64,000 nt of DNA from Cyclobacterium qasimii M12-11B (lineage in GTDB: Bacteria; Bacteroidota; Bacteroidia; Cytophagales; Cyclobacteriaceae), in the NCBI RefSeq assembly GCF_000427295.1, contig NZ_ATNM01000142.1, forward strand, positions 1 through 64,000, written 5' to 3'. This document shows, piece by piece, positions 38,452 through 48,966 of this stretch (the stretch's first letter is position 1; the number at the start of each line of letters is the position of its first letter). The notes beneath the pieces were generated by a model. That model saw only the letters and a list, made by a program, of their open reading frames with translations, searched no databases and was not told the DNA's origin. The position numbers and the translations under genes were made by a program.

Positions 38452-40580
38452 AATTAAAGGCAAACAAAAAGCAATCCCCAATAAAGAACAAAGCTGTAAA
38501 GGCGATTGGTAACATCTCCAGAAGAAGTTTCTTTAAATATATGGGAACAGGGGTAGCGACCTATATTGCTTGGTCAGATGTTTTTGTCGCTTCAGCCATT
38601 CAAGCCAATGACAAGCATTCAACATTCCCTGACCAGGAGCTCATTTCATCTTGGATTCATATTTCTCCCACTGGTGACATTACGGTTTTTACAGGTAAGG
38701 TAGAAATTGGCCAAAATATAAGGACTTCTCTCAGTCAGGTTGTCGCGGAGGAACTTTTCGTAGCTCCTGAAGCGATAAATATGATAATGGGCGATACCGC
38801 ACTGACACCATATGATCGCGGAACCTACGGAAGCCTTACTACACTTCAGATTTCTCCCATACTAAGGATGGCTGCTGCAAATCTCAGAGAAATATTGGTG
38901 GAAGAAGCGCAAAAGACCTGGGGAATTAAGTCTTCCAGTTTAACCTTAAGCGATGGGATGGTCATTGATCCCTCGTCAAATAAGAGGTTGGCTTATGGTG
39001 ACCTGGTGAAGGACAAGCAACTTTTGAGAAAAGTCAATAAAAATGTAAAGACCATCGCTCCCGAAGAGTGGAAGGTTGCAGGCCACTCAATTCCTAAGAT
39101 TAACGGTAGAGACTTTATTACGGGAAATCACCGGTATGTTTCCGATATGGTTTTGCCGGGTATGGTTTTCGGAAAGGTGTTACGGCCACCTGCTTACGGG
39201 GCGAAATTACTATTTGCGGATACCAGTGAAGCAGAAAAAATCCCAGGTGTAAATGTGGTTAAGGAAGGGGACTTTATTGGTGTTACAGCAGCGGATACCT
39301 TAACGGCTGCCATTGCTCTGGCCTCTATTGAGAGTTCCTGGGACCGTAGTCCTCCTGTGCAAAGATCAGAACTCTTTGAACATCTAGTGAATACTGCTGC
39401 AGAGAAGAAGGTAGTGAGCAAGGGGCTTGTTGATGCCTATGATCAGGGGGATGTAAAACTGGATAAAAGTTTTGAGGTAGATTATATCGCCCATGTGCCT
39501 TTAGAGACCAGAGCAGGCTTAGCGTCTTGGGAAAATGGATACCTGGAAGTTTGGGCGGGAACGCAACGACCATTTGGCTTACATGAAGATTTACAGAAAA
39601 CCTTTGATTTGCCTGTGGATAGCATTCGGGTTTACGTACCTGATACGGGTTCAGGTTATGGAGGGAAACAAACGAGTGAGGTAGGGGTGGAGGCTGCCAG
39701 GTTGGCCAAACATGTTGGGAAGCCAGTGAAAGTATGCTGGACCAGAGAGGAGGAGTTTAAGTGGGCTTACTTCAGACCTGCAGGAGTAATTCAGGTGCGG
39801 GCCTCTTTAAGCGATGGGGAAATTTCTTCATGGGAGTTTCATAATTTTAATTCGGGTTCAGCAGGTATCGATTTCCCCTATAAAGGAGGAAAAAAACATC
39901 TTGAATTTCACCGCTCTTCTTCTCCTCTAAGACAAGGCTCCTACAGGGCTTTGTCTTCCACTGCGAATGTTTTTGCCATGGAGTCCATTGTGAATGACCT
40001 GGCCATTAGTTTAGGTGAAGATCCTTTACGATTTAGATTAAGGAATTTGGAAAACTCCAGGTTAAAAGCTGTAGTTAAGGCCGCCGCTCAAGCCTTTGGT
40101 TGGGAAAGACAGAAGAGCAAAGACAATATTGGGTATGGTATGGCCTGCGGAACCGTTAAGGGTGGTTATGTTGCTACCTTTGTTGAGGTCGAAGTAGAAA
40201 AGAACTCCAGGAAATTAATTGTTCGAGAGGTGGTGACGGCATTTGAATGTGGTGTGATCATAAATCCCAGACACTTGGAAAGCCAGGTAATAGGCTGTGT
40301 CCTTCAAGGCTTAGGAGGTGCTCTTTTTGAGGCAGTTGATTTTAAAGACGGAAACCTCACCAATGCCAGCCTCGCATCTTACCGTGTCCCCAGGTTTAAA
40401 GATGTTCCTAAGATGAAAGTTATCCTGTTGAATAGAGCCGATTTGCCATCCTCAGGAGCCGGAGAAGCCCCTATTGTTTGTATAGCCCCCGCTTTACGGA
40501 ATGCTATTCATGATGCTTCAGGGATTAAGCTCTACAAGTTACCGATGTTGCCATCAGGCATTGTGCCTGACAATGCCTGA
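38448..40580 (+). CDS. Molybdopterin-binding subunit of an exported aldehyde-oxidase/Ior-type hydroxylase
   Basis: 710 residues from ATG 38448; an earlier in-frame start lies within the upstream gene. A Tat-like leader (ISRRSFFKYMGTG) points to export of the folded, cofactor-loaded complex. The catalytic-domain motifs include GTYGSLTT, DTGSGYGGKQTS and the late GAGEAPI with the candidate catalytic glutamate. There is no FAD subunit next to it, as in isoquinoline 1-oxidoreductase-type enzymes, which pass electrons to another acceptor. Substrate unknown. A strong hairpin covers its stop codon. Confidence 0.88.
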   Translation: MKLKANKKQSPIKNKAVKAIGNISRRSFFKYMGTGVATYIAWSDVFVASAIQANDKHSTFPDQELISSWIHISPTGDITVFTGKVEIGQNIRTSLSQVVAEELFVAPEAINMIMGDTALTPYDRGTYGSLTTLQISPILRMAAANLREILVEEAQKTWGIKSSSLTLSDGMVIDPSSNKRLAYGDLVKDKQLLRKVNKNVKTIAPEEWKVAGHSIPKINGRDFITGNHRYVSDMVLPGMVFGKVLRPPAYGAKLLFADTSEAEKIPGVNVVKEGDFIGVTAADTLTAAIALASIESSWDRSPPVQRSELFEHLVNTAAEKKVVSKGLVDAYDQGDVKLDKSFEVDYIAHVPLETRAGLASWENGYLEVWAGTQRPFGLHEDLQKTFDLPVDSIRVYVPDTGSGYGGKQTSEVGVEAARLAKHVGKPVKVCWTREEEFKWAYFRPAGVIQVRASLSDGEISSWEFHNFNSGSAGIDFPYKGGKKHLEFHRSSSPLRQGSYRALSSTANVFAMESIVNDLAISLGEDPLRFRLRNLENSRLKAVVKAAAQAFGWERQKSKDNIGYGMACGTVKGGYVATFVEVEVEKNSRKLIVREVVTAFECGVIINPRHLESQVIGCVLQGLGGALFEAVDFKDGNLTNASLASYRVPRFKDVPKMKVILLNRADLPSSGAGEAPIVCIAPALRNAIHDASGIKLYKLPMLPSGIVPDNA

Positions 40581-40583
40581 TGG
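40551..40583 (+). terminator. 13-bp hairpin spanning the stop codon
   Basis: CCATCAGGCATTG (40551-40563) pairs perfectly with CAATGCCTGATGG (40571-40583) around TGCCTGA. The second arm contains the TGA stop codon. There is no T tract, so this is terminator-like only by strength and position, between convergent transcripts. Confidence 0.5.
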
Positions 40584-40601
40584 AGATTTACAACATTTAT
40601 G

Positions 40602-41983
40602 TTACAGTATGTATTGGGAAAGATCCCTGTTTTTAACCAAAGAATTTAGCCTTTCATTGACCAATTCTTTTGTTATCATAATCTTGCTGTTTGGACCGAT
40701 ACTGTCAGGGACATCAAACAAATAGTCGTTTAATAAATGACTCATAACAGTATGAAGTCTTCTTGCCCCAATATTTTCAACTTCTTCATTGATGCTAAAG
40801 GCTATAGAAGCAATCTCCTGAATGGCGTCATCAGTGTATTCCAGGTAGACCTCTTCCGACTCAAACAAAGCTTGATATTGCTTTGTTAGTGCATTTTTCG
40901 GGTCTTTCAAGATTTTATAAAAGTCTTCCTGAGTAAGGCTAGTCAACTCTACTCTAATAGGGAATCTTCCTTGTAATTCAGGAATTAGATCAGATGGTTT
41001 GCTTACGTGGAAAGCACCTGCTGCGATAAACAATACATGGTCTGTATGTACCAAACCGTATTTGGTATTGACAGCACTTCCTTCTACTATTGGTAATAAA
41101 TCCCGCTGAACACCTTCTCTACTTACATCTGGCCCACCGGATTTACCTGAGCTTGAGGCTATTTTATCAATTTCATCGATAAATATTATACCGTTGTTTT
41201 CTGTAAGATGTATCGCCTGTTCCTTTACTTCATCAAAGTCAATCAGCTTCGCAGCCTCTTCTTCCATTAAGATTTTTCTGGCTTCGGATATGGTGACTTT
41301 TCTTTTTTAGTACGCTTGGGCATCATATTGCTGAGCATGTCCTGAATGCCTGCCATACTGGCTTCATCCATCATGCCATTGCCCACCATGCCAATACCCG
41401 CAGGAGAAGATTGTTTCACATTGATTTCAATCTTCCTTTCTTCGAGTTCTCCATTTTTCAACTTCTCCTTGAACCTTTCCCTCGTCTTTTCATTGAGTTC
41501 TTGTTCACTGGCATTGTCAGGGTTGAAATTCTCTTTTTGATTTGATGTACTGAAACCTGTCCCTCTTACAGGGGGAATCAATATATCCAGGAGCATGTCC
41601 TCTACGATTATTGCCGCTTTTTCCTTTACTTCTTCGTTCTTAGATTCCTTTACCAGGGTGACAGCGTGTTCTACCAAATCCCTGACCATAGACTCTACAT
41701 CTCTCCCCACATAGCCCACTTCTGTAAATTTGGAAGCTTCCACTTTCGTAAATGGCGCATTGGCAATTTTAGCAAGTCTTCGGGCAATCTCCGTTTTACC
41801 GACTCCAGTAGAGCCAATCATAAGGATGTTGTTCGGTACAATGTCCTTTTGGAGATCAGATTTCACCATTAGCCGGCGAATCCGATTTCTTAAAGCAATG
41901 GCGACATTCCTTTTGGCCTCCGTCTGGCCAATGATATATTTATCCAGTTCAGCAACAATTTGCCTTGGTGTTAAATCCTTCAT
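40602..41983 (-). CDS. hslU: HslU AAA+ unfoldase, frame broken by one missing base
   Basis: About 460 residues after repair. ATPase that feeds substrates to the HslV peptidase. Walker A is [13 protein letters not shown], Walker [12 protein letters not shown], and the C-terminal sensor-2 region is [11 protein letters not shown], ending in YIL as HslU does. The frame breaks at 41303-41308 (+ strand): six T where seven restore [20 protein letters not shown]. It starts 15 bases after lon ends. hslV is not in the window. Confidence 0.93.
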
Positions 41984-41998
41984 TTTTTCAATTCTTTA

Positions 41999-44481
41999 CT
42001 ATGCTTCAGATTTCTTTTCCCCTTCATCGAAGGTAAACTTCACAGGATTAGAAACTTTTTCGTCAAGAAGAGCTAACGCTAAAACTTCATTTACCTGATC
42101 GACAAAATGAAACTGTACCCCTTTAAGGTAAGAATCATCGATTTCTTCAATGTCTCTTTGATTTCTTTTACAAAGAATGATGTCTTCAATTCCAGCTCTT
42201 TTAGCAGCTAGAATCTTTTCTTTAATACCACCTACTGGCATCACCTTACCTCTTAAGGTGATTTCTCCCGTCATAGCCAACTTGGTTTTGACCTTTCTTT
42301 GAGTATAAATAGAGGCTATGGCAGTTAGCATGGTAATCCCTGCTGATGGACCATCTTTCGGTACTGCACCTGCAGGTACATGTATGTGCAGGTCATATTG
42401 ATCGAATACACGATAATCTATGTCCAGCATGTCTGCATGGGATTTCAAGTAGGATATGGCGGTCATGGCTGATTCCTTCATGACATCACCCAACTGACCT
42501 GAAAGCGTCAGTTTACCTTTACCTCTACTAATGCTCGCTTCAATAAAAAGAATTTCTCCTCCCACTGAAGTCCAGGCCAATCCTGTAACCACTCCTGGAA
42601 TGGAGTTGTCCTGGTAAATCTCCTTGTCAAATATTTCTCCACCAAGAATTTTCCTTACGGAGGCAGTGGTTATCTTTTTCTGGTAAGTTTCCTCCATCGC
42701 TATAGATTTAGCGATGTTTCTAATTACTTTCCCGATTTGTCTTTCCAAACTTCTAACGCCAGACTCTCTAGTGTAATCTTCTATGATTTTAACTAAGGAA
42801 TCATTGGAAAAAGAGATGTCTTTAGATTTAAGCCCATGTTCCCTCCTTTGTTTGGGAACCAAATGTTTTTTGGCAATCTCTACCTTTTCTTCCATTGTGT
42901 AGCCAGTAACCTCAATGATCTCCATCCTGTCTCTAAGGGCAGGTTGTAGGTTTTCTAGTGTGTTGGCAGTGGCAATAAAGAGCACTTTCGATAAATCGTA
43001 GTCTACTTCAACGTAATTGTCTACAAATGCACTGTTTTGTTCAGGATCCAAAACCTCCAAAAATGCGGAAGATGGATCTCCTCTGAAGTCTGTGCTTATT
43101 TTATCTATTTCATCCAAAACGAAAACAGGATTTGATGATTTACCCTTTTTCATGTTTTGAATAATTTTGCCAGGCATGGCTCCTATATAGGTTTTTCTAT
43201 GCCCTCTTATTTCTGATTCGTCATGAAGACCACCTAAGGACATTCGTACGTATTTTCTCCCTAAGGCTTTGGCAATGGACTTCCCTAGAGATGTTTTACC
43301 AACTCCTGGAGGGCCATATAGGCATAAAATAGGGCCTTTAAGGTCTTGCTTTAATTTTAGCACTGCGAGGTATTCAATAATTCTGTCCTTCACCTTGTCT
43401 AGTCCAGAGTGATCTCTGTCCAGAATTTTCTTTGCTCTGTTAAGGTCAAAATTATCGGTAGTAAAATCATTCCATGGAAGATCTACCAATACTTCAGCGT
43501 AATTAATGGCAATGGGATATTCTGCAGTAGCAGGATTCATCCTCATGATTTTATCCAGTTCCTTATTGAACTGGGTGGCAACATCTTTCGGCCACTTTTT
43601 CTTTTTCCTCTAAGCCTTAATTCTTCAACTTCCTTGTCTGGGCCCTCATCACCTAATTCTGTTTGAAGGACTTTCATCTGCTGTCTTAAAAAATAATCCC
43701 GCTGCTGCTGATCTATGTCAGTATGCACCTTTTTTTGGATTTCATTTTTGAGTTCGAGCATCTGAATGTCTTTCATCATAAACTCAAGCAATAAGGTGGC
43801 TCTGTCTATGCCATCATTAATTTCCAGTAGTTTTTGTTTGGAATCTACCGGTGCATTGATGTTTGATGAAAGAAAATGTGTGAGAAAGGAAGTGCTGTCA
43901 ATATTGTCAAGCGCTACCTGGGCTTCTCTTGGTATTTCTGGATTTAACTGCAGAATTTTAAATGCCGATTCCTTGAGAGATTGCTCTAAGGCCTCTATTT
44001 TTTTGTCATTCTTAGGGAAGGTTTCATCCAAATAAGAGACACTCGCCTGGAAATATGGATCCTCTGTTAATTCTTCCTCGATTTTAAAGCGTTTTTTGCC
44101 TTGGATAATGATAGTTGTATTGCCGTCTGGCAGAACAATCATTTTCACAATTTTAGCAAGTGTACCAACATGATAAATATCATCCCAGGAGGGATCTTCA
44201 ATGTTTGGATTTCTTTGGGCACAGACTCCGATAAGTTTATCCCCTTTCTGGGCTTTTTTTATAAGCTTTATAGATCGCTGTCTACCCACAGTTATCGGAA
44301 TAACTACACCAGGAAACAGTACAGTGTTTCTAACTGAGAGTATGGGTATTTCTTTTGCGTAGTTTTCTTCTTTTATGCTAGTTTCATCTTCGTCATCAGT
44401 AATTAACTGAATAAGATCTCCTTCTCCTGAAAAATCTCCTAACATAAGTGAATGGTATAATTGATTGTCGTTATTGTTCAT
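41999..44481 (-). CDS. lon: Lon protease, frame broken by one missing base
   Basis: About 827 residues after repair. ATP-dependent protease for damaged proteins. The N-terminal substrate domain is [15 protein letters not shown], Walker A is [15 protein letters not shown], Walker [11 protein letters not shown], and the protease domain shows the Ser-Lys dyad in PKDGPSAGI and [11 protein letters not shown]. The frame breaks within 43596-43606 (+ strand), where one of two five-T runs lacks a base; adding it restores [20 protein letters not shown]. An inverted repeat lies 10 bases upstream of the start. Confidence 0.95.
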
Positions 44482-44490
44482 ACAGACATT

Positions 44491-44509
44491 ATGACAGATG
44501 TTGTGTCAT
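44491..44509. promoter_or_regulatory. Inverted repeat upstream of lon
   Basis: ATGACA-N7-TGTCAT, 10 bases from the lon ATG, could be an operator or hairpin in the leader. It does not match CIRCE. Confidence 0.35.
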
Positions 44510-44628
44510 GTTATTTTATGGAAATAAGAAAAACCCCTATTAAACAGGCTGTTAAACAAGCATAGTCCAAGGCCTATGCCAATTTATTTCCTTTTACAAA
44601 TTGGCAGGCAATAAAAATTAGGGGTAAA

Positions 44629-44662
44629 TTTAAAATGGGGATATAATATTCCCCATTTTAAA
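44629..44662 (-). terminator. Terminator-like palindrome after rseP
   Basis: TTTAAAATGGGGA (44629-44641) and TCCCCATTTTAAA (44650-44662) pair over 13 bp around TATAATAT, 12 bases after the rseP stop. The following T tract is interrupted, so it is less certain than the others. Confidence 0.55.
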
Positions 44663-44674
44663 GAAATTCACTTA

Positions 44675-45994
44675 TTAGCTACCTGTGAAAAGCTTAAGAA
44701 TATCATTCCCTATAGCGAAAACCATGATGGCTAATAAAAGGACCATGCCGATTTTTTGTGCATTTTCAAGGAATCTATCAGAGGGGCTTCTACCGGATAC
44801 CATTTCATACAGTAGAAACATTACATGACCACCATCTAAAGCAGGAATTGGAAGCAAGTTCATAAAGGCCAGTATCATGGAAATTAAGCCTGTGATGGAC
44901 CAGAATTTTGTCCAGTCCCAAGTAGAACCATAAATTTTAGCCATCCCTATTGGTCCACTGACATTTTTTGTAGAGACTTCGCCAGTAAACATTTTGCCCA
45001 TGGCTCTGGCGTTGATAATGACCACACTAAATGCTCTTTCTGTCCCAATTGGGATAGATTGTGCAAATGAATATTTTTTGCTTACTGGTTCAAGTAAGTT
45101 GTTTGCAGCAATTCCAATGGTCCCATCTTCCATTACATCTAAATTCGTAATGACCTCCTGTTGGTCTCTCAGCAAAGTTAATTCTACTGACTCACCTTTG
45201 TGCTCCCCGAGCGCTGCTTGTAGTTCGTTGAAATAGTTAATAGGCTGCTCATTAATGGCAGTTATTTTGTCTCCTTTTTGAATTCCTGCTTTAATAGCTG
45301 TTCCTTCCGGGTTTAATTCCAGGATGGTAAAAGGAAAACGAATACTAATGAAGTTTGACATGCTTTCCTCATTAGAGAAGGAATTTATAAAACCTCGGGG
45401 GATATCAATTTTCATTTGTTCTCCATCCCTTTCAATCGTATAATAGCCATCAGAGCTAAGTAAGGCATTTCCGCCACTCAGGTCGTTCAATGACTCGTAA
45501 GGAATGCCATTGATGTCCAGTATTTTATCTCCGTCTTCAAAGCCTATTTGTTGACCGATATCGTAAGCTACGATACCATTTTCAATCACCTGGTCTCTAG
45601 AGAAATAGGTTTCGCCTTTACTGTATACCAGAAAAACAAAAATGATAATTCCAGTTACAACATTTACAATAACACCACCCAGCATTACTATCAACCGCTG
45701 CCATGCCGGCTTGGAACGAAACTCCCAAGGTTGGGGCTCTGCAGACATTTGTTCGGCATCGAGTGATTCGTCTACCATTCCGGAAATTTTGACGAATCCT
45801 CCCAATGGAATTGCGCCTATAGAATACTCAGTTTCTTTCCATTGAAAACCGATTATTTTTGGAGGGAATCCTATGGAGAATTTTTCAACTCTCATTCCAA
45901 ACATTTTTGCTGCTAGAAGGTGCCCCAATTCGTGTAGGCCGACTAAAATCGACAAGCCGAGTAGCAATTGCGCTACCATTATTAATGTATCCAT
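44675..45994 (-). CDS. rseP: RseP-type site-2 protease
   Basis: 439 residues, polytopic intramembrane zinc metalloprotease. The active site HELGH is at residues 21-25, a PDZ domain occupies the middle (NPEGTAIKAGIQKGDKI), and the third metal ligand is in PIPALDGGHV near the C-terminus. It cleaves anti-sigma factors or signal peptides within the membrane. Starts three bases after the dxr stop, an order common in bacteria. Confidence 0.94.
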   Translation of the reverse strand: MDTLIMVAQLLLGLSILVGLHELGHLLAAKMFGMRVEKFSIGFPPKIIGFQWKETEYSIGAIPLGGFVKISGMVDESLDAEQMSAEPQPWEFRSKPAWQRLIVMLGGVIVNVVTGIIIFVFLVYSKGETYFSRDQVIENGIVAYDIGQQIGFEDGDKILDINGIPYESLNDLSGGNALLSSDGYYTIERDGEQMKIDIPRGFINSFSNEESMSNFISIRFPFTILELNPEGTAIKAGIQKGDKITAINEQPINYFNELQAALGEHKGESVELTLLRDQQEVITNLDVMEDGTIGIAANNLLEPVSKKYSFAQSIPIGTERAFSVVIINARAMGKMFTGEVSTKNVSGPIGMAKIYGSTWDWTKFWSITGLISMILAFMNLLPIPALDGGHVMFLLYEMVSGRSPSDRFLENAQKIGMVLLLAIMVFAIGNDILKLFTGS

Positions 45995-45997
45995 TCT

Positions 45998-47161
45998 TTA
46001 TTTTCTGCTAATTAATTCTTCTGAAATTATTCTCGTTTCTCTGTCGGTCGCAATTAAGTCGTCCAAACTAGGTTTTTTAATAAAACTGATTTTATCCATG
46101 CTCTGTTCAATAAGATCTGACATTTCAAGGAATTTGATTTTGTCTTGCAAAAATGCTGCCACCGCAATTTCGTTGGCAGCGTTTAAAGAACAAGCAGCAT
46201 TTCCACCTTTTTCTAAGGCGATAAAAGCCAAGTCAAGGTTTTTAAATGTTTCCCTATCAGGCTTCTCAAATTGAAGGCTAGGATAATCCATGAAATCAAA
46301 CCTTTGAAAATTAGATTTGATTCTGTCAGGGTAAGATAAGGCAAATTGAATAGGAATACGCATATCTGGTAGTCCAAGTTGTGCTTTTATTGACCCGTCC
46401 TCAAATTGAACCAAGGAATGAACGATAGATTGTGGGTGAACGACTACGTCAATCTGATTTGCTTCTAATCCAAAAAGCCACTTTGCCTCTATTACTTCCA
46501 GTCCTTTGTTCATCAAAGAAGCTGAATCTATTGTGATTTTGGCTCCCATATCCCAATTGGGGTGCTTGAGTGCTTGCTCCTTGGTGACGTTTTTCAAGAA
46601 ATCACGGTCCTTTCCCCTAAAAGGTCCACCTGAGGCAGTAAGTATGATCTTTTCGATAGGGTTATGAAATTCTCCAATCAAACATTGAAAGATAGCAGAA
46701 TGTTCCGAATCTACAGGGTAGATGTTTACCGCTTTTTCTTTGGCTAGCTTGGTGATAAGGTCTCCCGCAACCACTAAGGTTTCTTTATTGGCCAAGGCAA
46801 TGGGTTTGCCTGCTTCTATCGCTTTGATGGTAGGTATCAATCCTGCATAGCCTACCAAAGCTGTCAGCACAATGTCAATGGTTTCCATTTCTACTACCGA
46901 TGCTATGGCTTTTTCGCCAGCATAAACTTTAATAGGATGGTTACCCAGTGCTTCTTTTACTTCTTGATAATGACTTTCGTTGCCAATAACTACAACATTT
47001 GGTTGAAAAGCAATCGCTTGCTTAATTAGGAGGTCTTTGTTATTATGAGCAGTAAGTACTTCTACTTGAAATTTATCAGAATGTTGCTGAATTACATCTA
47101 AAGCTTGGGTACCTATACTGCCTGTTGAGCCTAAGATGGCCACACGTTTATTTGTAGACAT
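45998..47161 (-). CDS. dxr: 1-deoxy-D-xylulose 5-phosphate reductoisomerase
   Basis: 387 residues. Makes 2-C-methyl-D-erythritol 4-phosphate in the MEP isoprenoid pathway. NADPH-binding start LGSTGSIGTQAL, metal-site VDSEHSAIFQCL and the ASGGPFRG loop are present. Preceded by a TAAATTTG box and cotranscribed with rseP. Confidence 0.96.
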   Translation of the reverse strand: MSTNKRVAILGSTGSIGTQALDVIQQHSDKFQVEVLTAHNNKDLLIKQAIAFQPNVVVIGNESHYQEVKEALGNHPIKVYAGEKAIASVVEMETIDIVLTALVGYAGLIPTIKAIEAGKPIALANKETLVVAGDLITKLAKEKAVNIYPVDSEHSAIFQCLIGEFHNPIEKIILTASGGPFRGKDRDFLKNVTKEQALKHPNWDMGAKITIDSASLMNKGLEVIEAKWLFGLEANQIDVVVHPQSIVHSLVQFEDGSIKAQLGLPDMRIPIQFALSYPDRIKSNFQRFDFMDYPSLQFEKPDRETFKNLDLAFIALEKGGNAACSLNAANEIAVAAFLQDKIKFLEMSDLIEQSMDKISFIKKPSLDDLIATDRETRIISEELISRK

Positions 47162-47225
47162 GGAAATTTTTTACTTTCAAAAAAGCACAGTGCTGAACAT
47201 GGCACTTTACGTTATCTTCTATTGA

Positions 47226-47233
47226 CAAATTTA
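47226..47233 (-). promoter_or_regulatory. Putative -7 box for dxr-rseP
   Basis: TAAATTTG on the - strand matches TAnnTTTG, 64 bases before the dxr start, in the divergent region shared with the HtrA gene. Confidence 0.45.
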
Positions 47234-47411
47234 CAAGGTAAAACCAGTATTCCCGTTTTTTTTACGCTTTTTAAAGAAGATGTTTTTTTTGTGCCATTTG
47301 GCGAAAGAATATGCTGTGGTTTTTTTAGGGTAAAATGTTTAAAAAATGTTAAATTAATTGACTGGAAAATGCGAAAAGTCGTATTTGATATTGAACTCAA
47401 TATTTTAAGTT

Positions 47412-48872
47412 ATGTTAAAAAATGTTCTATTAGTTTTAGTAGCGTTTATTGGTGGATTAATAGGTGCCTGGGTGTTTCAGGAATTTTTAAGTGATGAGTT
47501 ATCAGTTCAGAAAACTGATAATTATTCTTTGATTCAAGATCTCCCTACTTCGCAGCTTACTAATTTGACGCATTCAAATGGGGCTTCGGAATCACAAATT
47601 AATCCTGTGCCTGATTCATTTGTGGATGCTTCAGAAAACAGTACCAGTTCGGTCGTGTTTATTAAAAACTTCTCAGGTACAGATTCCCGAAGGTACAGTG
47701 TCTTTGACTACTTTTTCGGTCAGGGAATCGGGCAACAAACCGTTAGTACTGGGTCGGGGGTGATTTTTTCAGCCGATGGCTATATTATTACCAATAACCA
47801 TGTCATAGATAAAGCCGAAACCATAGAAGTGATCCATAAAAAGAGAACCTATAAAGCGAGTTTAATTGGCTCTGATGCCAATACAGATATCGCCGTGCTG
47901 AAAATTGAAGCGGAAAACTTAAAAGCCATTGAAATAGGTAGCAGTCGTTCTTTGAAGATAGGAGAGTGGGTTTTGGCAGTTGGAAACCCCTTTAACCTCA
48001 CTTCCACGGTGACAGCAGGGATAGTTTCTGCCAAAGAGAGACAGATCAATATTATGGGTGGAGAATTTCCACTGGAATCTTTCATTCAAACTGATGCGCC
48101 TATAAATCCTGGGAATTCGGGAGGTGCTTTGGTAAATACAAAAGGGGAACTGGTTGGGATCAATACTGCAATTTTAAGTAGAACAGGGTCCTACACGGGG
48201 TATGGTTTTGCCGTTCCTGTGGACATCGCTACAAAAATCGCCAATGACCTCATCCGGTTTGGCGAAGTTCAAAAAGCAATACCGGGAGTTGAGGTAAGTG
48301 TCATCACTCCGGAGCGGGCAGAAGAAATGGAAATTGAAACTTTAGATGGTGTCATCGTTTCTCATATTATCAGAAATGGTGCCGCAGAGAAATCAGGAAT
48401 CAAAGTGAATGATGTTATTGTTCAGGTTGATGGGAATGCAATATCAGGTAAAGGGAGCTTTGAAGAAGCATTGTCCTATTATTACCCTGGAGATAAGATT
48501 AGTATTGGCTATCTAAGAGGAGGGAAAAAGAGCAGTGTTGAGCTTACACTCCAAAACCTGCTTGGAGGAACCGGTGTGATCAAAAGGTCTTTTTATTCCT
48601 CCCCACTATTAGGAGCTAAACTAGAAACCATTAATGCAATAGAAATGGATCGTTTTGGTATCCCTTATGGAATAAAACTAAGCTCAATGACCAGAGGATA
48701 TCTAAGAGATTTAGGATTTGGAGAAGGTTTTATCCTTACCAGTCTAAATGACGAACCTGCAAAAGACCCCGAAGTGGTCGGTAAGTTTTTAGAAGACTTT
48801 AGTGGTCAATTGAGAGTGGAAGGACTTACGCCAGGAGGACGCTCCTTTGCGCAATCTTATTCAGTCAGGTAG
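47412..48872 (+). CDS. HtrA/Deg-family periplasmic serine protease
   Basis: 486 residues. An N-terminal membrane or signal segment (NVLLVLVAFIGGLIGAWVF) precedes a trypsin-like domain with His in NNHVID, Asp in NTDIAVLK and Ser in GNSGGAL, then a PDZ domain (DGVIVSHIIRNGAAEKSGIK) and a less clear second one. Degrades or refolds damaged envelope proteins. Divergent from dxr-rseP. Confidence 0.94.
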   Translation: MLKNVLLVLVAFIGGLIGAWVFQEFLSDELSVQKTDNYSLIQDLPTSQLTNLTHSNGASESQINPVPDSFVDASENSTSSVVFIKNFSGTDSRRYSVFDYFFGQGIGQQTVSTGSGVIFSADGYIITNNHVIDKAETIEVIHKKRTYKASLIGSDANTDIAVLKIEAENLKAIEIGSSRSLKIGEWVLAVGNPFNLTSTVTAGIVSAKERQINIMGGEFPLESFIQTDAPINPGNSGGALVNTKGELVGINTAILSRTGSYTGYGFAVPVDIATKIANDLIRFGEVQKAIPGVEVSVITPERAEEMEIETLDGVIVSHIIRNGAAEKSGIKVNDVIVQVDGNAISGKGSFEEALSYYYPGDKISIGYLRGGKKSSVELTLQNLLGGTGVIKRSFYSSPLLGAKLETINAIEMDRFGIPYGIKLSSMTRGYLRDLGFGEGFILTSLNDEPAKDPEVVGKFLEDFSGQLRVEGLTPGGRSFAQSYSVR

Positions 48873-48922
48873 TCAAAAAAGGCAGTAATTGATTGTTACC
48901 GGACTTGAGGTCTAAGTAACTC

Positions 48923-48966
48923 AAATCCTTATCGGGAAAATATTTAAAACCCGATAAGGATTTTTT
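48923..48966 (+). terminator. Terminator of the HtrA gene
   Basis: AATCCTTATCGGG / CCCGATAAGGATT is followed by T residues. The T tract overlaps the stop codon of the convergent flavin reductase gene. Confidence 0.8.
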
